A stretch of 64,000 bases of DNA from Trichinella spiralis (taxonomy: Eukaryota; Nematoda; Enoplea; Trichinellida; Trichinellidae): contig CM012955.1 in the NCBI GenBank assembly GCA_000181795.3, forward strand, positions 10,799,976 to 10,863,975. The letters run 5' to 3'. The position numbers and the translations under genes are program-made. The notes under the pieces are model-generated. The model made no database searches. It was not told the DNA's origin and saw nothing but the letters and a program-made list of their open reading frames with translations. Shown piece by piece: positions 12,621 through 26,284 of the stretch; the stretch's first letter is position 1; each line of letters begins with the position of its first letter.

Positions 12621-15600
12621 ATGGCATCTGGTTTGACGGGTCATCGATCTCAAGCTAAAAAAGGCTTGGTAGATTCGACAAAGAAGCAGCAGAGACGATC
12701 AGCCAAAGTATTTTTGCTATCCATTTGTAAGGTTTGAGAAGTTCGAGTGCTATTTATTATTTTTTCAATTTCAGTCTGAACATAGCGTTTGTTCATCTCC
12801 AGCAGTGCTTTTTCAATATTCCGATCCATTGCATGCATCTCTAGGTGAGAAAATTTATGTTTTCAGCATGTTTAAAAAACTTTTTTTATTATTTAAAAAT
12901 AGATGTTAATAATGGTTGTAAACAAGTAAAAGTTGAATCATCTTCATATTTCATACCAAATTACCAGCAAATCACTGTCGACGGTCAAGAAGCTATTTTT
13001 ATTCCAATTACTTTGCCATCGTCGGTTGGTAAGTATATATTTTCCGACTATTATGAATTATTATTATTATTATTATCGTTATTATTATTAGAAGAAGACA
13101 ATACTGCAATCTGACAAATAATTTGTATTAAAGGAATTTTAAACTCTTAATGACAACTGAAACAAAAGTTTATCATGAAATGAAAAGTTTTGATCTAAAA
13201 ATTTTCCATTTTATGGTAGTGCTGTTTTTCTAGTTTTACATTTATTGCTTGGTTTTGCATTCCTGATTCACTACTGTTTGTCACAGGATAGTTTACTTGG
13301 TCAGGCGTATATTTTCTTTTGGCAGCGTTTTAAATTTCCTTTGTGAGAAACTCATGACCTTTAACAATTTACTGTAATTTTTTGAAGGTCGTCGCTGACT
13401 GAATAATGCTCGTTTTTTAAAAAACATTTTTCAAATGATGCAAACTGATGGGATGAGTTTTTTTTAATAAAAATTTATTCATATTTTAATGCCGCATTCA
13501 TTGCGTTGAAAAGGCAAAAAAAACTTGTTGAACAAAATGTAAATAGATTAATAAAAATGAAAATGCAATTCTAACGTAAGGTATGCATTCAGAAGGTATT
13601 TTTACTGACCAAACTATTACGAGAAATTGTTCTACAGTGGGTAGTGTTTATTTTTAGGACCGTGTGAATTTTGTACATTTTCATTTACATAAATATGTTA
13701 GTAAGTTTTCAAATAGTTTTAATATGTTTATGAATTAAATGATTAAAACTTATTTTCTGCACAGATGTGCATGGTAGTTGAAAAGTTTTACAATTGTTTT
13801 TGCCTGTATCGCTTGATTATTGTCGAATGATATAATTGCACTTATACTGAAAAAAATTTCTTTTAGGAAAGTTAGTTAACCACATGTATAAACGGAGGAA
13901 CAATTTTCTACGCCGTTTCGGAGAGTCTTTTTTTGTGCGCTAGATATTTAATGAGTTTATTTTTTCAGACGACGGAAGACAGTTTAGAAATTGATCCGCA
14001 TATTTTTGGATTGGCAGTAGGGTGCCAATGAAATATTGGAATAATAGATTAAAGTTGATATGTCTTTGCGAACTTAAATTAGTTTGGGTTTGTTATTATA
14101 ATAAACAAAAAATTTGAATACTTGTTTTCAGTTGCTCAGTAATTCAAGCTGTTTCGATATTTCTAGCAGCAAATTCTTGTTGATCACAAAGTCAGTGAGC
14201 GTATGAAATGCACTAGACAACACATGCGCAATGTTTGACTTTGTTTGCAGTTTTTTACACTCACGCGTAGAAACGGCAAATATTGTTGTTTGATGTACAG
14301 TATGAGAGTTGATTGTCAGGTTTCAATTTCACTAATCCATCGGCAAATATTTGTACTGATACTGTGTTGAGTCGGATGTGAAGGTTAGTGACAAGGCAGT
14401 GTTACATTTGGTAACTGACGAATTCGTATTGATCAGGTAACATTTGTTTTACTGTCTTTTACTTTTTACGTGATTTATTTATTGATGAGCATTTTTAAAA
14501 TATAAAATTAAGAAAAACCAACGTTTTGGGTTCTATATTTGAAAACAAGCCAACTCATTATTGCAAGTTTTTTTTGAATTCAGAAAAATAAGGGTACCAC
14601 GAGAAAAAAAATTACATTTAAGGTTTTGAGTGGATAAAATTGTTGAGAAACGCTGGTCTATGCTATGAGGAAATGTACATTTACAAATAATTATATAAAA
14701 TTGTAGAAGAAGAAAGATTAACTAATAGTATTTTCAAGTTGAAAAATTTTTTTTTCTAATGTAGGTTCATTATTATTACCGCCTTCGCAGACATTTACTG
14801 CAGATTTGGCTGAGTTGATGCAGCCAGGTTTGCAAATAGCGACAACAGTACCGAACGCAGGCGAGTCGTTGGTGCCAGTGAAATCGTCGTCTGACAGTGG
14901 AACGGGATCATTATCCGCGGTCTCTTTATTTCACGGTCAGTCGTATCCGGTGGCCGACGGCAACGAGACCTCTCGGTCTTCGGTTGTGCACTTGCAGGCA
15001 ATGTGTCCAAGTCCGGGGCGAGCGGTTGAAGACGGTTGGTCTTCGTCGAAGGTTGGATCCTCCGTTGGTTGCCCTACCGGCCTGACGGACACTACTGGCC
15101 GAAAATCATCGACCAGGTCGTTGGTGCCGATATTGCCCAAACCGCCGCCACTGGCCAGTTGTCAGCCGAAGCAGATCCAGCCGACTGTAATTGTCCACCA
15201 GCCACAGACGATTGTACTGCCGGTGGGCGAGGTCGGCTCCACGAGGACTGACGCGGCTGTGGACCCAAGCCAGACCCCACTGTGGTTATCATTTGAAACT
15301 TCTGCTGACCAGCTGACCAATGTTGCTGGTGTTGGTCAAGGTCAGCTGACCGCGGTCAACTTGCCCGAAGAGGCGGTGAATGTGGGCGCGCCGTCTTTGT
15401 TTACCGTGCAGCCGATGGACAGTGGTAAGTCGTTGTACCAACCGTCGAAGTCAGACTGCCCGTCAGCATCGCCTGTGCTGATCCAACTGGCTACTTCCTC
15501 GTTTGCGTGTCCGTCGGTCAGCGGCGGCGGCGGGGGTGGTGTCGGGTCATCGTCCCTCGCCTATGACCAGCCACGGATTGACAACAAAGCGGACAATGTT

Positions 15601-16606
15601 CCGCAGCCGCCTGGTCACAACGAGCCGACAGCCAGTGCATCTAATGTAGCAGCGGTTGCTGATTATTCGTCATCACTTGAATCTTCCCAACAAAGTCAGC
15701 AGCAGTACTGGCTTATACAATCCGGAACCGCTGGAGCCGGCGGTCAGCTAATTTCGATGCAGCCGGCGAACGGGAGCTCTACACTCGTAACGACTGCATC
15801 TGCTCCAAGTGGTGATCAGCAACAGCAAGAGCATAGCACAAAATTACCGGTACAACCGATTGTTATTCCGCACGGTCAACTTGCGGCTACGTCTGGCAAC
15901 GTCGGTCACTCGCAGTTGGTATCTCCTCGGGCGTTGCTTGTCGGTATGTCGGTACGCAATTTCATCGCCAACAGTGAATGTAATTTCTTTATTTCTAAGG
16001 CAATAGCCATTTCCAACAAGATCCAAATGATCCGTCCAAATGGACAATGATACCAGTAAATGTCGGTTCGAATGGAAAAGCGCCAGTGGCATCGTTGTCC
16101 GGCGCTACGGCTTTATTGGCCGTATCGCCTACGCCGACCCTGATGGATTTGTCCCTTTTTACCGCCGCTCCGAACAATTCTGCAAGCGTTAACAAACAGT
16201 CGTCTGTTCAGTCTGAAACAGCGGCAACGGCATCAGCAACGTCAAAACGTCTGAAAAGAATCGCTTGCAGCTGTCCAATATGCAAATTGAACGAAACGAA
16301 GTAAATTGAGTTTTGTTCACTATTTGTTGAGCGGATTTGAGAATTTTCTTTTTTACAGACCAACTAGTGAACGTTTGAAGTATCACGTTTGTCATATTGC
16401 TAATTGTGGACGAACATACGGAAAGACATCCCACTTGCGTGCTCATCTACGGTGGCACATGGGTGAACGGCCATTTTCGTGTGACTGGCCACTTTGTGAG
16501 AAACGGTTCACCAGGTCGGATGAGTTGCAGCGTCATCACCGCACTCACACAGGTATCAGTCAGATTTGCAGAAAATTGTGAAATCAAATCCTGATTTAAG
16601 TTTAAT

Positions 16607-16644
<38 letters not shown>

Positions 16645-16907
16645 ACGATTCGTTTTCAATTATCGACAAAAAATGTTTTATTTCACAATTTTTGTTTTTG
16701 AAAATTAATTTTATTCTTTCAGGAGAGAAGAGATTTCTTTGCTGTATTTGTCAGAAACGTTTCCTGCGCAGTGATCATTTGACAAAGCACAAGAAGACAC
16801 ATTGTCAAGCTGGGAACAAAGACGCGACTGTTGAAACAAGCAGTCACGATTCGGACAAAACAAATAACGCTTTGGAAGTCGACTGCAGCAACAGCAGTGC
16901 TGGATGA
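12621..16907 (+). CDS. Sp-family zinc-finger transcription factor
   Basis: A nuclear regulator predicted to bind GC/GT boxes. Seven exons close in frame to 713 residues: 12621-12707, 12775-12844, 12903-13028, 14765-15943, 16000-16300, 16359-16552 and 16723-16907. Residues 95-487 (exon 4) are rich in Ser, Thr, Gln, Gly and Pro, like the activation domains of Sp1-4. The Btd box [10 protein letters not shown] sits near residue 580, just before the fingers and in the usual Sp position; KLF proteins lack it. Three C2H2 fingers follow: the first contains [13 protein letters not shown], the second [14 protein letters not shown], the third [14 protein letters not shown]. The recognition helices (KTSHLR, RSDELQ, RSDHLT) are those of GC-box binders. 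Intron 3 (13029-14764) is long. Exon 4 is much less AT-rich than its surroundings. Which Sp subgroup it belongs to cannot be decided by eye. Confidence 0.93.
13057..13091. repeat. TTA trinucleotide microsatellite in an Sp gene intron
   Basis: An imperfect ATT/TTA run lies about 30 bases inside intron 3, just after its GTAAGT donor. It is simple sequence with no other feature. Confidence 0.8.
16607..16642. repeat. TA dinucleotide microsatellite between zinc-finger exons
   Basis: An almost uninterrupted (TA)n run of about 36 bases in the intron that separates the second and third zinc-finger exons. Confidence 0.9.
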
Positions 16908-19404
16908 TGCGGAGGAATGTGAAATTTATTTATTAATTATTTTTTTCGGAAACGTAATTTCGTTTAAAGAAAAAAAAATGAAAAAGATGCCTTTCTTGCA
17001 GTGGTGCTGCGTTCTTTCTCTCTTCAGAATTGCTGCGTTTGTTCAATTTCTCTGAACTGTTGAGAAGTTGTCACTTTTGCAGCTTTAATCCTTTATTTTT
17101 GCCTAATTTTTTTCAAAAAGCTGAAAATTTGGCTGATCCAAGTTTCTTCCAGTAATTAATTGTTCTACCATTTGTTTTTTTAAATAATGATGCATTAATT
17201 TTATTTCAAAATAGAGCTCTAACTGAAAATGCATTATTTGGAACTGACTCAGTTCAATCGTTCTACTTATGATGCTTGCTTCTTCTTTTTTTATATTAAT
17301 TAATAGTATAAGCGCAAAGTTTAAAAGCGCAGTCTGTTTTCCTCAGCCACTGAGAGCAGTTTCAGAAAGATGGATTAGTTTTTTCTCTTTTTACCGTTGT
17401 TTTACTATTTTCTTATGCGGTACCGATTCGACGAAAAATTAATTGTTTTACCTTGTTATTATATTTGATACGATGATACTTTATAAAAAAAATATTAATA
17501 TTACGATTCTGATGTAAGAAATTAAAAATCACAAAGAAAGAAAACCCCAGGTTTATTTTTTTTTTCACTTATTTGCTCGATTTTCGTGACCGTAAACTAA
17601 TGATATCAAAATGGAAGTAAATTTTATGCAGAAAAATTGAAAATTCCACTTTAAAATGTCAAAATTTTTGAACATTATAACAACTGGATCACTGGCTTCA
17701 TCAGTTTTTTAAACAAAAGCATATCAAGCCCTAGCGCATGTTGGAACTGTTTAAAACTTCTTATTATATTATGAAAAATATTCATTTCTGTTATTTTTAT
17801 TTTTAATTTTGCATATTTCAACATTTCAGATGATCTACAAAATTTACAGTAAATATAATTATAATGCAGGTTCAATTGTAATTTTATCAAAAATTATAAA
17901 AAATAAATTGACAGTATTGCTATATGATGTTTTAAAAGTTAGATAATCTTCAATTCCTGCAAAAACGGTGCTTCAGACAGCTGATGCTAGGCCGCAAAAT
18001 AAATTTAAAAACACTACAAATACAAGCCATCGATGAAATATTTTTTTATTTGATTGCCATTTTATGATGTCCTTAGATTTTTTATTGATGAAATTTGTAA
18101 CAGTAAATGCTTACAATAAAAAAACACCTCTAATTTCAATTCAGCAGTGGCAGAAACCAATAAAAGATAGTAAATTTACAAAATATAAATAATAATAACA
18201 ATAAATGTAAAATTTTATAATTTTAGTAAAAAAATAAATTTATTTATTCAATGTACTCAATTTTATTTAATTTCATGATGAATTAAGGCAAATTCATTGT
18301 CTATCTGCCATCAATATTTATAATTACCTGATTTTCTATAGAATACTGTGTTTGCAAAAGTTTTTAAAATTTCATTTTAAAACAATTTATGAAATGAAAT
18401 ATGCATTTTAAAATTCATGATAAGACGATTTTCTTTTATGATGAGCCAAATATGGAAATAAATTGAATTGCATTCTTTTTAGAAATGTGGTTAGTATTTA
18501 TTATTAAAGTTATTATCACATATTTATAATTTTATTTCAAAAGCGAAATATATTTATTACAAAAAGTTTTCATTTGATCTTTTCGATGGTGTGTTAAAAT
18601 TTTTGAAAAGTTCATTCTGTTTCGTAAAAACGTGGAATTATTTCACAGAATTTTGAATAAAATTCTTTATTGAACTAATATACGGGGATATATAATGTCG
18701 AAGAATTTAGGGATGGAGGAGGAATAATCGCATAAACAAATATAAGTAGAAAAAAAAGAAGGTTTTGCATACAGTAGTATCACTCATTAAGAGCGGGAAA
18801 ATATGGCAAAACTGGTTTTTGAATTCGAAAAACATGCTTTCCAGTCAAAACTATTTTCGTTGATATTTTGTTTGAAATATTTCCCGCTGTCTTGCCATTT
18901 CTTTGTCGACTACTGCAGCAGTTGGTGGCTGATTGAAATTTCTTTGAGATTTTGACAGTATTAATTGTTTCCAGTTTAAAGCTCGAATAGTTTTTCGAAA
19001 AGTGAGTATTTAGTACATGTATATTTCTTTTAAACTAAGCGAAATTCAATTGAAATTACTATATTCTTTTATTATTATCAATTTGAAGTTTCCACTTTAC
19101 CAAATGTTTTATATTTATAGTACTTTGTATGTATTATAGATATGTGGCATTGTTTGTCGTATAAATTATGCAAAGCCAGAAACGCCTCGTTATCCAAGAG
19201 CAAAGCCGGAAACTTATCATTATGTTCGCCTTTTGAAATTATTTTTCAATTACATATGAGCAATGCTTCAAGCGCATTTTCAGCAGTCAAATCCACAGTA
19301 CCGTTCCAATGATAGACAAGACATACACTTCATTGCGTGACTCAATACACAGAACAACCGACTCTCTTGTTGTTTGCTTTCTTCGCTCTTCTTCAATTTG
19401 CATT
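16908..19404. other. Sp gene 3' flank and intergenic AT-rich DNA
   Basis: About 2.5 kb without a supported gene. It starts with the 3' UTR of the Sp gene and continues as very AT-rich DNA with poly-A and poly-T runs. No clear poly(A) signal can be chosen by eye. The short frame at 17675-17890 on the minus strand shows no resemblance to any family. Confidence 0.5.
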
Positions 19405-19763
19405 GATGACGTTCTTGTTCATCGCTCACCTTCGCACAGTGAAAATGGCAAGTGGGAACGTTAAATGTTCATTGCAAAATGCCGTTGCTAAACCATCAGT
19501 ATTTGTTCAAAATGATCCAGTGGATGCAAAGCCCAAAGAGTGCTGTAAGTAGTTTTTAAATGTTAGCAAATTGTACTGCATGCTATATTATTTTTCAATT
19601 TCTTGAAACTTGAATTCGGTGCAATTTTGTGAAATGGTGTAAAATGGAAATCGTGTTCATCTTTTCTGTTTGAATAGCAGTCAAATAAGGTTGTCATTCT
19701 TATTATTTTCATCGTCGTTTAGTTAAGAAGTTGATTTGTGAATTCGCATTCAGTTTTACTTGA
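19405..19763 (+). CDS. Possible small two-exon gene, unrecognised
   Basis: An open frame with more balanced codon content than the surroundings runs to a strong donor (TGCT then GTAAGT) at 19545. An ATG at 19445 gives MASGNVKCSLQNAV, ending in DAKPKEC. An upstream in-frame ATG at 19405 would add the short hydrophobic stretch MTFLFIAHLRTVK. A TTTAG acceptor at 19722 continues in the same phase for 14 codons to a stop at 19761-19763 (FKKLICEFAFSFT). From 19445 that makes a 46-residue product. A different acceptor near 19752 would instead give a longer hydrophobic tail with a possible membrane segment. I recognise no family. It could also be a first exon of a larger gene or a non-coding exon. 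Confidence 0.3.
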
Positions 19764-20479
19764 GAATCCTCTTCTGCTTTCTCTGCTACTCAGAATGTTA
19801 TATCTTGTTCAAGATTATTGTACTATTGTTGGCCAACTGCTTTTTTTGCAAAAATTTCCTTTACAACCAAACCGAAGTATAATGCAAGGTAGATAATCAA
19901 ATGAAATAATATAATAACAGTGGAAAGAAACTATCGTTGTGGTGTATGGTTTTAAGAGTTTTATCTAGTTTTAGTAGGGTCTAAGCAATGATAAAAATCT
20001 CTGTTGTCTTCTTTTATCTGTCGTTACAGAAATTTCACTATTGCTTTCATATGTGATGTGACAGCAGGAAGATGTTCAGTGAAATTTTGTATTAGAAATT
20101 TTACAAAGCACTGGTGTTGGGACGAGTTGAAATTGTTAGTCATTTTCTGCAGTTTCCTACAGTTAAAAATCATAACATAAAAAGATGACCTGGTAGAAAA
20201 TGGGCAAAACAATCACAGAATAAAACGAAACATCAAATACACAGTGTGGAATGTCTAAAGTGAGTTGTGACAACATGTATACTGTGCAAACGGTGTCATT
20301 TAGTTCAAAACATTTAGTACAGAAAATTTTTCTAACGCAACAATGGACATTAGAGAATAGAATAATAATAATTAATAGGTGAATAGTAGTTTGGAAAATG
20401 AAAAGAACTTTAGAAACAAAAAATCTCATGAAACAATCAGCGGATAGTGTGCTCTTCTTTTGTGAACGTGCGCGACACT

Positions 20480-23400
20480 TTACACGGGAGTAAAGGTACG
20501 TGGTTGCGGCTTGCGCTGTTCCACCCAATCGCTGTAAGCATCTCTGAAATAATATTCATTTTGATAATGATCAAATTGTTGCTCAAATTCAACTTAATAA
20601 ACTAAAACGACTAGAAAATCCGATTACATTCTCAGTCATTAGCATTCTGATTGAAACGGAAAAATCACTTGATCTTAATTAATTAATCTGCTAATTATTG
20701 ATCATTTCAATGTTGCTTGCGGCAACTCGTCAATTGACTCAGTGATATGCAGTGACTCGGTATTGGAAAATTTTCACTATAATTTATTTATTATTAAACA
20801 AATTTCAAAAGCCCCTTTCCTTTTTCATATAATTAAAACAAACATCTTTATCTTTTCTGACAAATGAAATATTTCGAATGTCTGTAGCTAGCAGTGAATG
20901 TATTGAAACAAGCTGAATTGTAAACATAAGTGAAAACAAGTGATTTCATAGCTTATTTGAATTATGAAATATTACAGATTGAAAATTTGTGTTGTTAGTA
21001 ATGTATTTTTTGTAATAAAAATGCTTACAAAGCCAACTAACTTTTAATATTTGATCCACCTGATGTGATTAAATCTGATTTCACTTTAAAGTGGCATTTT
21101 AGTCGAACATCCTAAAATCATCAAATCTTAGGAAGTGCATTTTACATTTCAGTCATCAACATTTGAAGAGGATAGATATATTGTATGCAAAAATCAATCG
21201 AGTACAGCTAATTAAATATATTGCAGTGATTGAGAGTTGATTTAAATCTTTAAACAGATGAATTCAGAAAATGTACTATACAAAAACTTAGAATCGTAAA
21301 ACTTACCTACAATAGCGAACAACGCAATCATTATTCGAGTATTCGTGGTTCCAGTTTGGAGAGTGCATGTCTGATGTTCCTTCGTTAGTTCCATTGGTCT
21401 GAGAAAATGTTTGATTTCCTGTTGGATTCGAACTGAGCGGAAACTCGGCCTCTATTTCAATTTCAGTTCTCATGCGATTCTGTAAAGAATTTTTTTGTCC
21501 AATAAACAGTATATAAGTGGAAGCGCTTTACCGTAGTATAAGAAGTTTGCGGTACAGTTAGTGTTGTAGTAGCTGTAAGCACCTGTTGCGGAGGTGGTTC
21601 AGCAATCAGACTAGCCAATGTTTTACCATTCAAGCCAGTCATGGCATCGTTGGCTTCTGTCATAGCGCTAGTGCTGTCAGGTAAACTTTGAGAAAGCAAA
21701 TATTTCTGTTGGTGAAAATATTCTCCGCATGATTGCAATGTGCAGCCGTTTGAATTTCCTCCCTGAATTCACACAATTTTGACATTGCATAATAGATGTT
21801 GTGTTGAAACATACTTTTGATAATAAATTTGCTCTATAAGCAGCCAACTGTTTCAAGTAGTCTTTTTTAGCGGATTCAGTTTTTTGCTTGTAAACCTAAA
21901 TTAATGTACGCATTATTTAGCGATAATAAATGGCAAGCAGTACTTTGTTTGATCAGACCATCAGACTTTGATGTGTTAGAAGAATGTGTAAAAGAATTAA
22001 TTAGGATAAATGCGGTGCAGCAGCAGCAGTACAGAGCAATTTAAATTATTTCATAAATGAAATGAAGTTGAATTGAAATGAAATGAAATTCTTCATTTTT
22101 ACCAAATTTACAGTTAATGATGAGCAGGTTGTTTGTCAAAGGGTAGTAATAGGAGAAGCTATTTTCATGTTACTTAGTTTGTTCGTTTACATGTTGTCAG
22201 TTTGAGTAGGAAAGACAGTTTGCATTGTGTCAGGGACGGTAATTATTAAATATCCATAATGTGTCGAGGTCATCTGCATTTCAGGTGAACCTGATTCTTA
22301 TGAGTAATATTTCCTAAGAAAGTATAACAAATTTCTCAGTCACTATCTTGCTCTAAAATCAATTTCATACATCCAAAAATAGTATAAAAATTGCTTGTTC
22401 AATTTATCGGCAGCTCAGATGTTTGAAAAGACCGGTTACAACAAATAGCCGTTCAGAACTGGTAAGATTGTCTCTATTGCAAACCCTGCTTGTAAAAATT
22501 TCCAAAAATACCCATTTCGCATTATGAGCGAATTTCATTTTTGTATCTGCACGATCAAGTCGTTGCTGAAAAGAGACGAAAATATTAATAATTTTGCTTA
22601 CATTTTTGGCGTCCGCATTTAAGCCGTCCCACAGGGTTGCCACAATTTTCGACACTTCACCAAAGCTGGCGTTCGGATTTTGACCCTTAATCGTTGCCTG
22701 AGTATCTCGGAAAAATAAAGCGTAGGCGGATACAGGCCTGCAAAGTAGGAGAAAAGCATTCTTACTGATCGTTACATAATTTTTAGTCGGTAAACGAGCT
22801 TATCAAAGATTGTTCTTAAATTTTTAATAATAAAAGTGAAACGGTCCCTATTTGGCATCATTTCAAACAGAAAATAAATAGCATTGCAAATGCCAAATGA
22901 TAGTCGCCTTTGATTAGACTAATTGAACCGGAATTGTCCTATTAAATGCTTCAAAATTGGAAATTCTATTTGTAAAGCATTTCAACTTCCCATCATTATC
23001 GATCAATTGCGCAACAACGGCAAGTAAGAGAGAATTCATCGATAAGTGAGCAGGAGAAAAAAGTAATAATAAATTCGTCTAGTTGTTGTTGTATATTTTG
23101 AATAATATTTTTTGAAAATCAAACACTTACTTTTGTGGTTCGTTGGGATCTTTCTTCGGCTTTCGTTTCCGACCTTGACGCTTTTGTCGTATATTTCTGC
23201 TTATTGGACTAATTTCCGATTGTGTTGGCTGCTTGTACGTGCAATAAGAGCTCTGCAATGAGAAAATTGTCACAAATCAACTATTGCTAGTGATCAAATA
23301 ATTAATTAATTCATTCATTCATTAGTGATGAATCGTCATCTAATTTGGAAATCTAATGTGGTTCTTCTGTTGAATTTTTTGCTCATCATAATGTGAAATA

Positions 23401-26284
23401 ATAATGTAAATCATTTGTGAAACAATAAGTCAATTAGAAATGATTATTCAAAGTGTTCAAATACTGAAATTTATTTCTCATAAAAATGTAGAAATTGTTT
23501 TTCTAATTTTGGTTAATTGCATTGATTGAGGTTCGACGAATGAGATGAACAATTCGAAATAGTTGAATAATTCTTATCATTTGAGGAAGCTCGAAAATAT
23601 GTGAATCCCTGAGGCTTAGAGCAAGGTATGCTTATGAAAGGACATTTGCATTGCAATGATACACTAATCTTAATTGTAACTTGGTAGATTTAAATGGGTC
23701 AACAAAAGAGAAAATATGAAAATCAAAAAAAAATTATTGTAAAGTGACCTACTGAGAATATTCTGTAGCAAAGCGACTGACTGACACTGAAGCTTATTTC
23801 AAAAATTGTTTGTTTATTTCATGCTCAGCTTTGATAAGCTAACAAAAACCGGCTTCGGTCAACATTTTCTTTCCATTCTCTTCATTCAGTGCTATTCTCA
23901 GCTAGTTGGTTGTTATTTAGCAAAATGAAATTGTAGGTTCAGTTTGTTTGAAAATATGCATATTCAATGCTGAATATATGAAAAGAGAAAAATTATAATT
24001 GAAAATTACGAACAAGAGGATGAAAATCAATACAAATTTAGCCATCTTTTCTCCAATAGCCATCCAACTCAACAGATTGCTTATATTAGGTGAATTTTTC
24101 AATGAATTGTAAAATATATTAATCATTTTCATTGTCAATGTTTGCATGCACAGAAAAGCATCTTTGTAAAGGAGGCCAGTATGGGTCGTTCAAGCATCTC
24201 CATATGGAGTTTGAAAAAAAAATTCTTTTTAATGCCGCATTTGGTTAAACTGCATGCAAGTCACTGTCATTGTGTGAATTGCACCATAGAGGTCGTTGAC
24301 AGCTATCATTTGAAACTTTTGTATTCGGTTAATAATAGAAGCATTTTATCGATAAACAAGGAATAAAAAAAAGCACTTCAACAAATAAAACATTTTGTAT
24401 TATTACATCAAATAACCACGTATAAAGTTAAAGTTGGGTTATTATATTTTTTCCGTTTTTTTCGAATATGATTAATAATTGGAGAATAATAGTGCGTAAG
24501 AATGTGAATAACCCCCATGACAATAATAATAATAATAATAAGTAAATAAAAGCATGCTTTTTTAAAATATTTATTTACATAGTTAATGGACTGAATCGCG
24601 AAAGTTGTTGTGCTTGTGAAATGCCAATTTTCAAAGGGGGTCATCGTCGTCATATCAGCAATAATTTGCCAATGTGCTGCTACTATCAGCATTATGGAAT
24701 TTTGAAATTATTCTACCGGTCACAGTACTTCAGTGTGAACGCTTTTTGTATTATTTTCACTGTTAGCTGGATAATTTGCAATCTTGTCTGGCTCACATAA
24801 AATACTCATATATGAATTTTAATTTATGAAATAAATTTGAAATAATTTGTTAGCTATTTAACCTGTTGTACATTTCTAGAAATAAATATGTAATTTGAAA
24901 ATTTCCCATCATCGCCTAATTGAGGACAACTGATAAAGCTAAATGAAAATGGGATTTTGTGATAATATAATTATTGTTAAATATTTGCAAATGTAGAAAT
25001 CTGGTGAATTCTATTTGGATTAGAGGGGAGGGAAAAAATGTGAAATTTCAGAGAATTAAGAGAGAGAAAGAAAAAAAAATATATATATTCCTTTTCAACA
25101 ATCATCAGACAAATAAATCATTACGGAAACAAGGTGTAATAGAATGTCGCGGATTGTCAGTTTTTCATTTGCATGGCCATTTTTATTGATCCCCCCTTAT
25201 TCGGTTTTATTGCAAGAATTGTGTTGTCATTCTTGTTAGCAGATTCGCTCTTTATCCTCACTGTTCCTAGCAAATGCCAATTTCAACTAGTTAATTTCTA
25301 GCTGAGAAGAAGCTTCAACTGATTGGAGCATCTAATTTCCAAATTGTGACAAACAACAAATCGAACTCGAAATACGATCTCGTTAATTACAAATTGCAAT
25401 GTTGTTGTTCCATTTGCTCAGAATTGCGCGCAATAATGCTGCCTATATTTATTTTTATTTATATTTATATGAAATTATCGATTTTCCATTAGAAGAACAC
25501 TTTTAAATTATTAGCAAATTACATGTACAAAATTTGCAATTGATAATTTTAAAAGTTGCTCTATGTAATATTATTATTAAAAGCGAACCGTTCGTTTCCC
25601 ATAACATCCACCTAGAAAGATGGCAATCCTGAGATGAGAATCCACGATTGCTTATTGGTTTTGGGTTTTTCTTTTTCTATTTTCTATTTTGTGGCGAATT
25701 TAATATTCGATACAACTTACCGTATCTTCGTCTTCTGGCTTTTCCATGTTAGGCTGATTTATGGGCCGTTGATAGATGTTCATAGGACAGGACAAGTTTG
25801 AATTGTTGTACAAATTGGGATCTTGATTTGGATATCCATTTCCGACAAGATTGCCGTTGGTTGGGTCGATCGGCTGCATGAGAGCACTGTGGCTCAAATC
25901 CACTTGACCAGGCAAGAAACTCGGTTCTAAATTGTTGATGTCCTGGTAGTCGACGACGTTGGCCGCCTGCACCGTTAGCAGTGATGCGTAGGAGCCGTTG
26001 TGATCAACGGCCGTTGCTGTTTGAAGCGAATCAAAGTCTGGACAGTCGGCTGTTGTCCAGTATGTGCCCGGATCACCGGCAGCCAGTTGTGGAGAGACAC
26101 TTTGTTGGGAATGTGGAGCCATCAGCATCCCGTTGTATTGGTCGTAATTGCCGTAGTAGTCCTTTGCCGGGTCGAATTCTAAATTGAAGTCCGTTTTCCC
26201 GTATCCGTGCTGAGTCACCGGCATTTTGCCGTACAGTTGCTGACTTGGAATTTCTTCCGCTGCTGAATAGCCACAGTAGTTCAT
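20480..26284 (-). CDS. TOX-family HMG-box protein
   Basis: TOX proteins are nuclear chromatin-associated regulators with one HMG box. Seven exons read right to left and close in frame to 456 residues: 26284-25721, 23252-23131, 22737-22602, 21895-21815, 21762-21532, 21479-21307 and 20543-20480. Residues 1-188 are Asn, Gln, Pro and Tyr rich, like TOX N-terminal activation regions. A basic stretch ([20 protein letters not shown]) precedes the HMG box at about residues 230-300: [20 protein letters not shown], then [35 protein letters not shown]. This is nearly identical to vertebrate TOX. The C terminus keeps the family tail: [18 protein letters not shown] resembles the TOX2/3/4 motif with WDNEYCSNECVVKHCRD. 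The HMG box is split over three exons. A CAG acceptor lies 8 bases upstream of the ATG. Which paralogue it is cannot be told. Confidence 0.93.
24520..24542. repeat. ATA trinucleotide microsatellite in TOX intron 1
   Basis: A short (AAT)n run inside the 2.5 kb first intron of the TOX-like gene. The remainder of that intron is AT-rich with no supported exon. Confidence 0.7.

Noticed and set aside
14795-15292. Minus-strand and alternative plus-strand frames over the large Sp exon
   Set aside because: They are shadows created by the higher GC of the exon; only one frame joins to flanking exons and carries the Btd box and fingers.
16306-16594. Second plus-strand frame over the zinc-finger exon
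   Set aside because: It lacks zinc ligands; the C2H2 frame is the one joined in phase on both sides.
22404-22601. Extension of the TOX HMG-box exon past its donor
   Set aside because: The frame leaves the HMG family at GTAAGC; the correct continuation [11 protein letters not shown] is at 21895-21815 and joins in phase.
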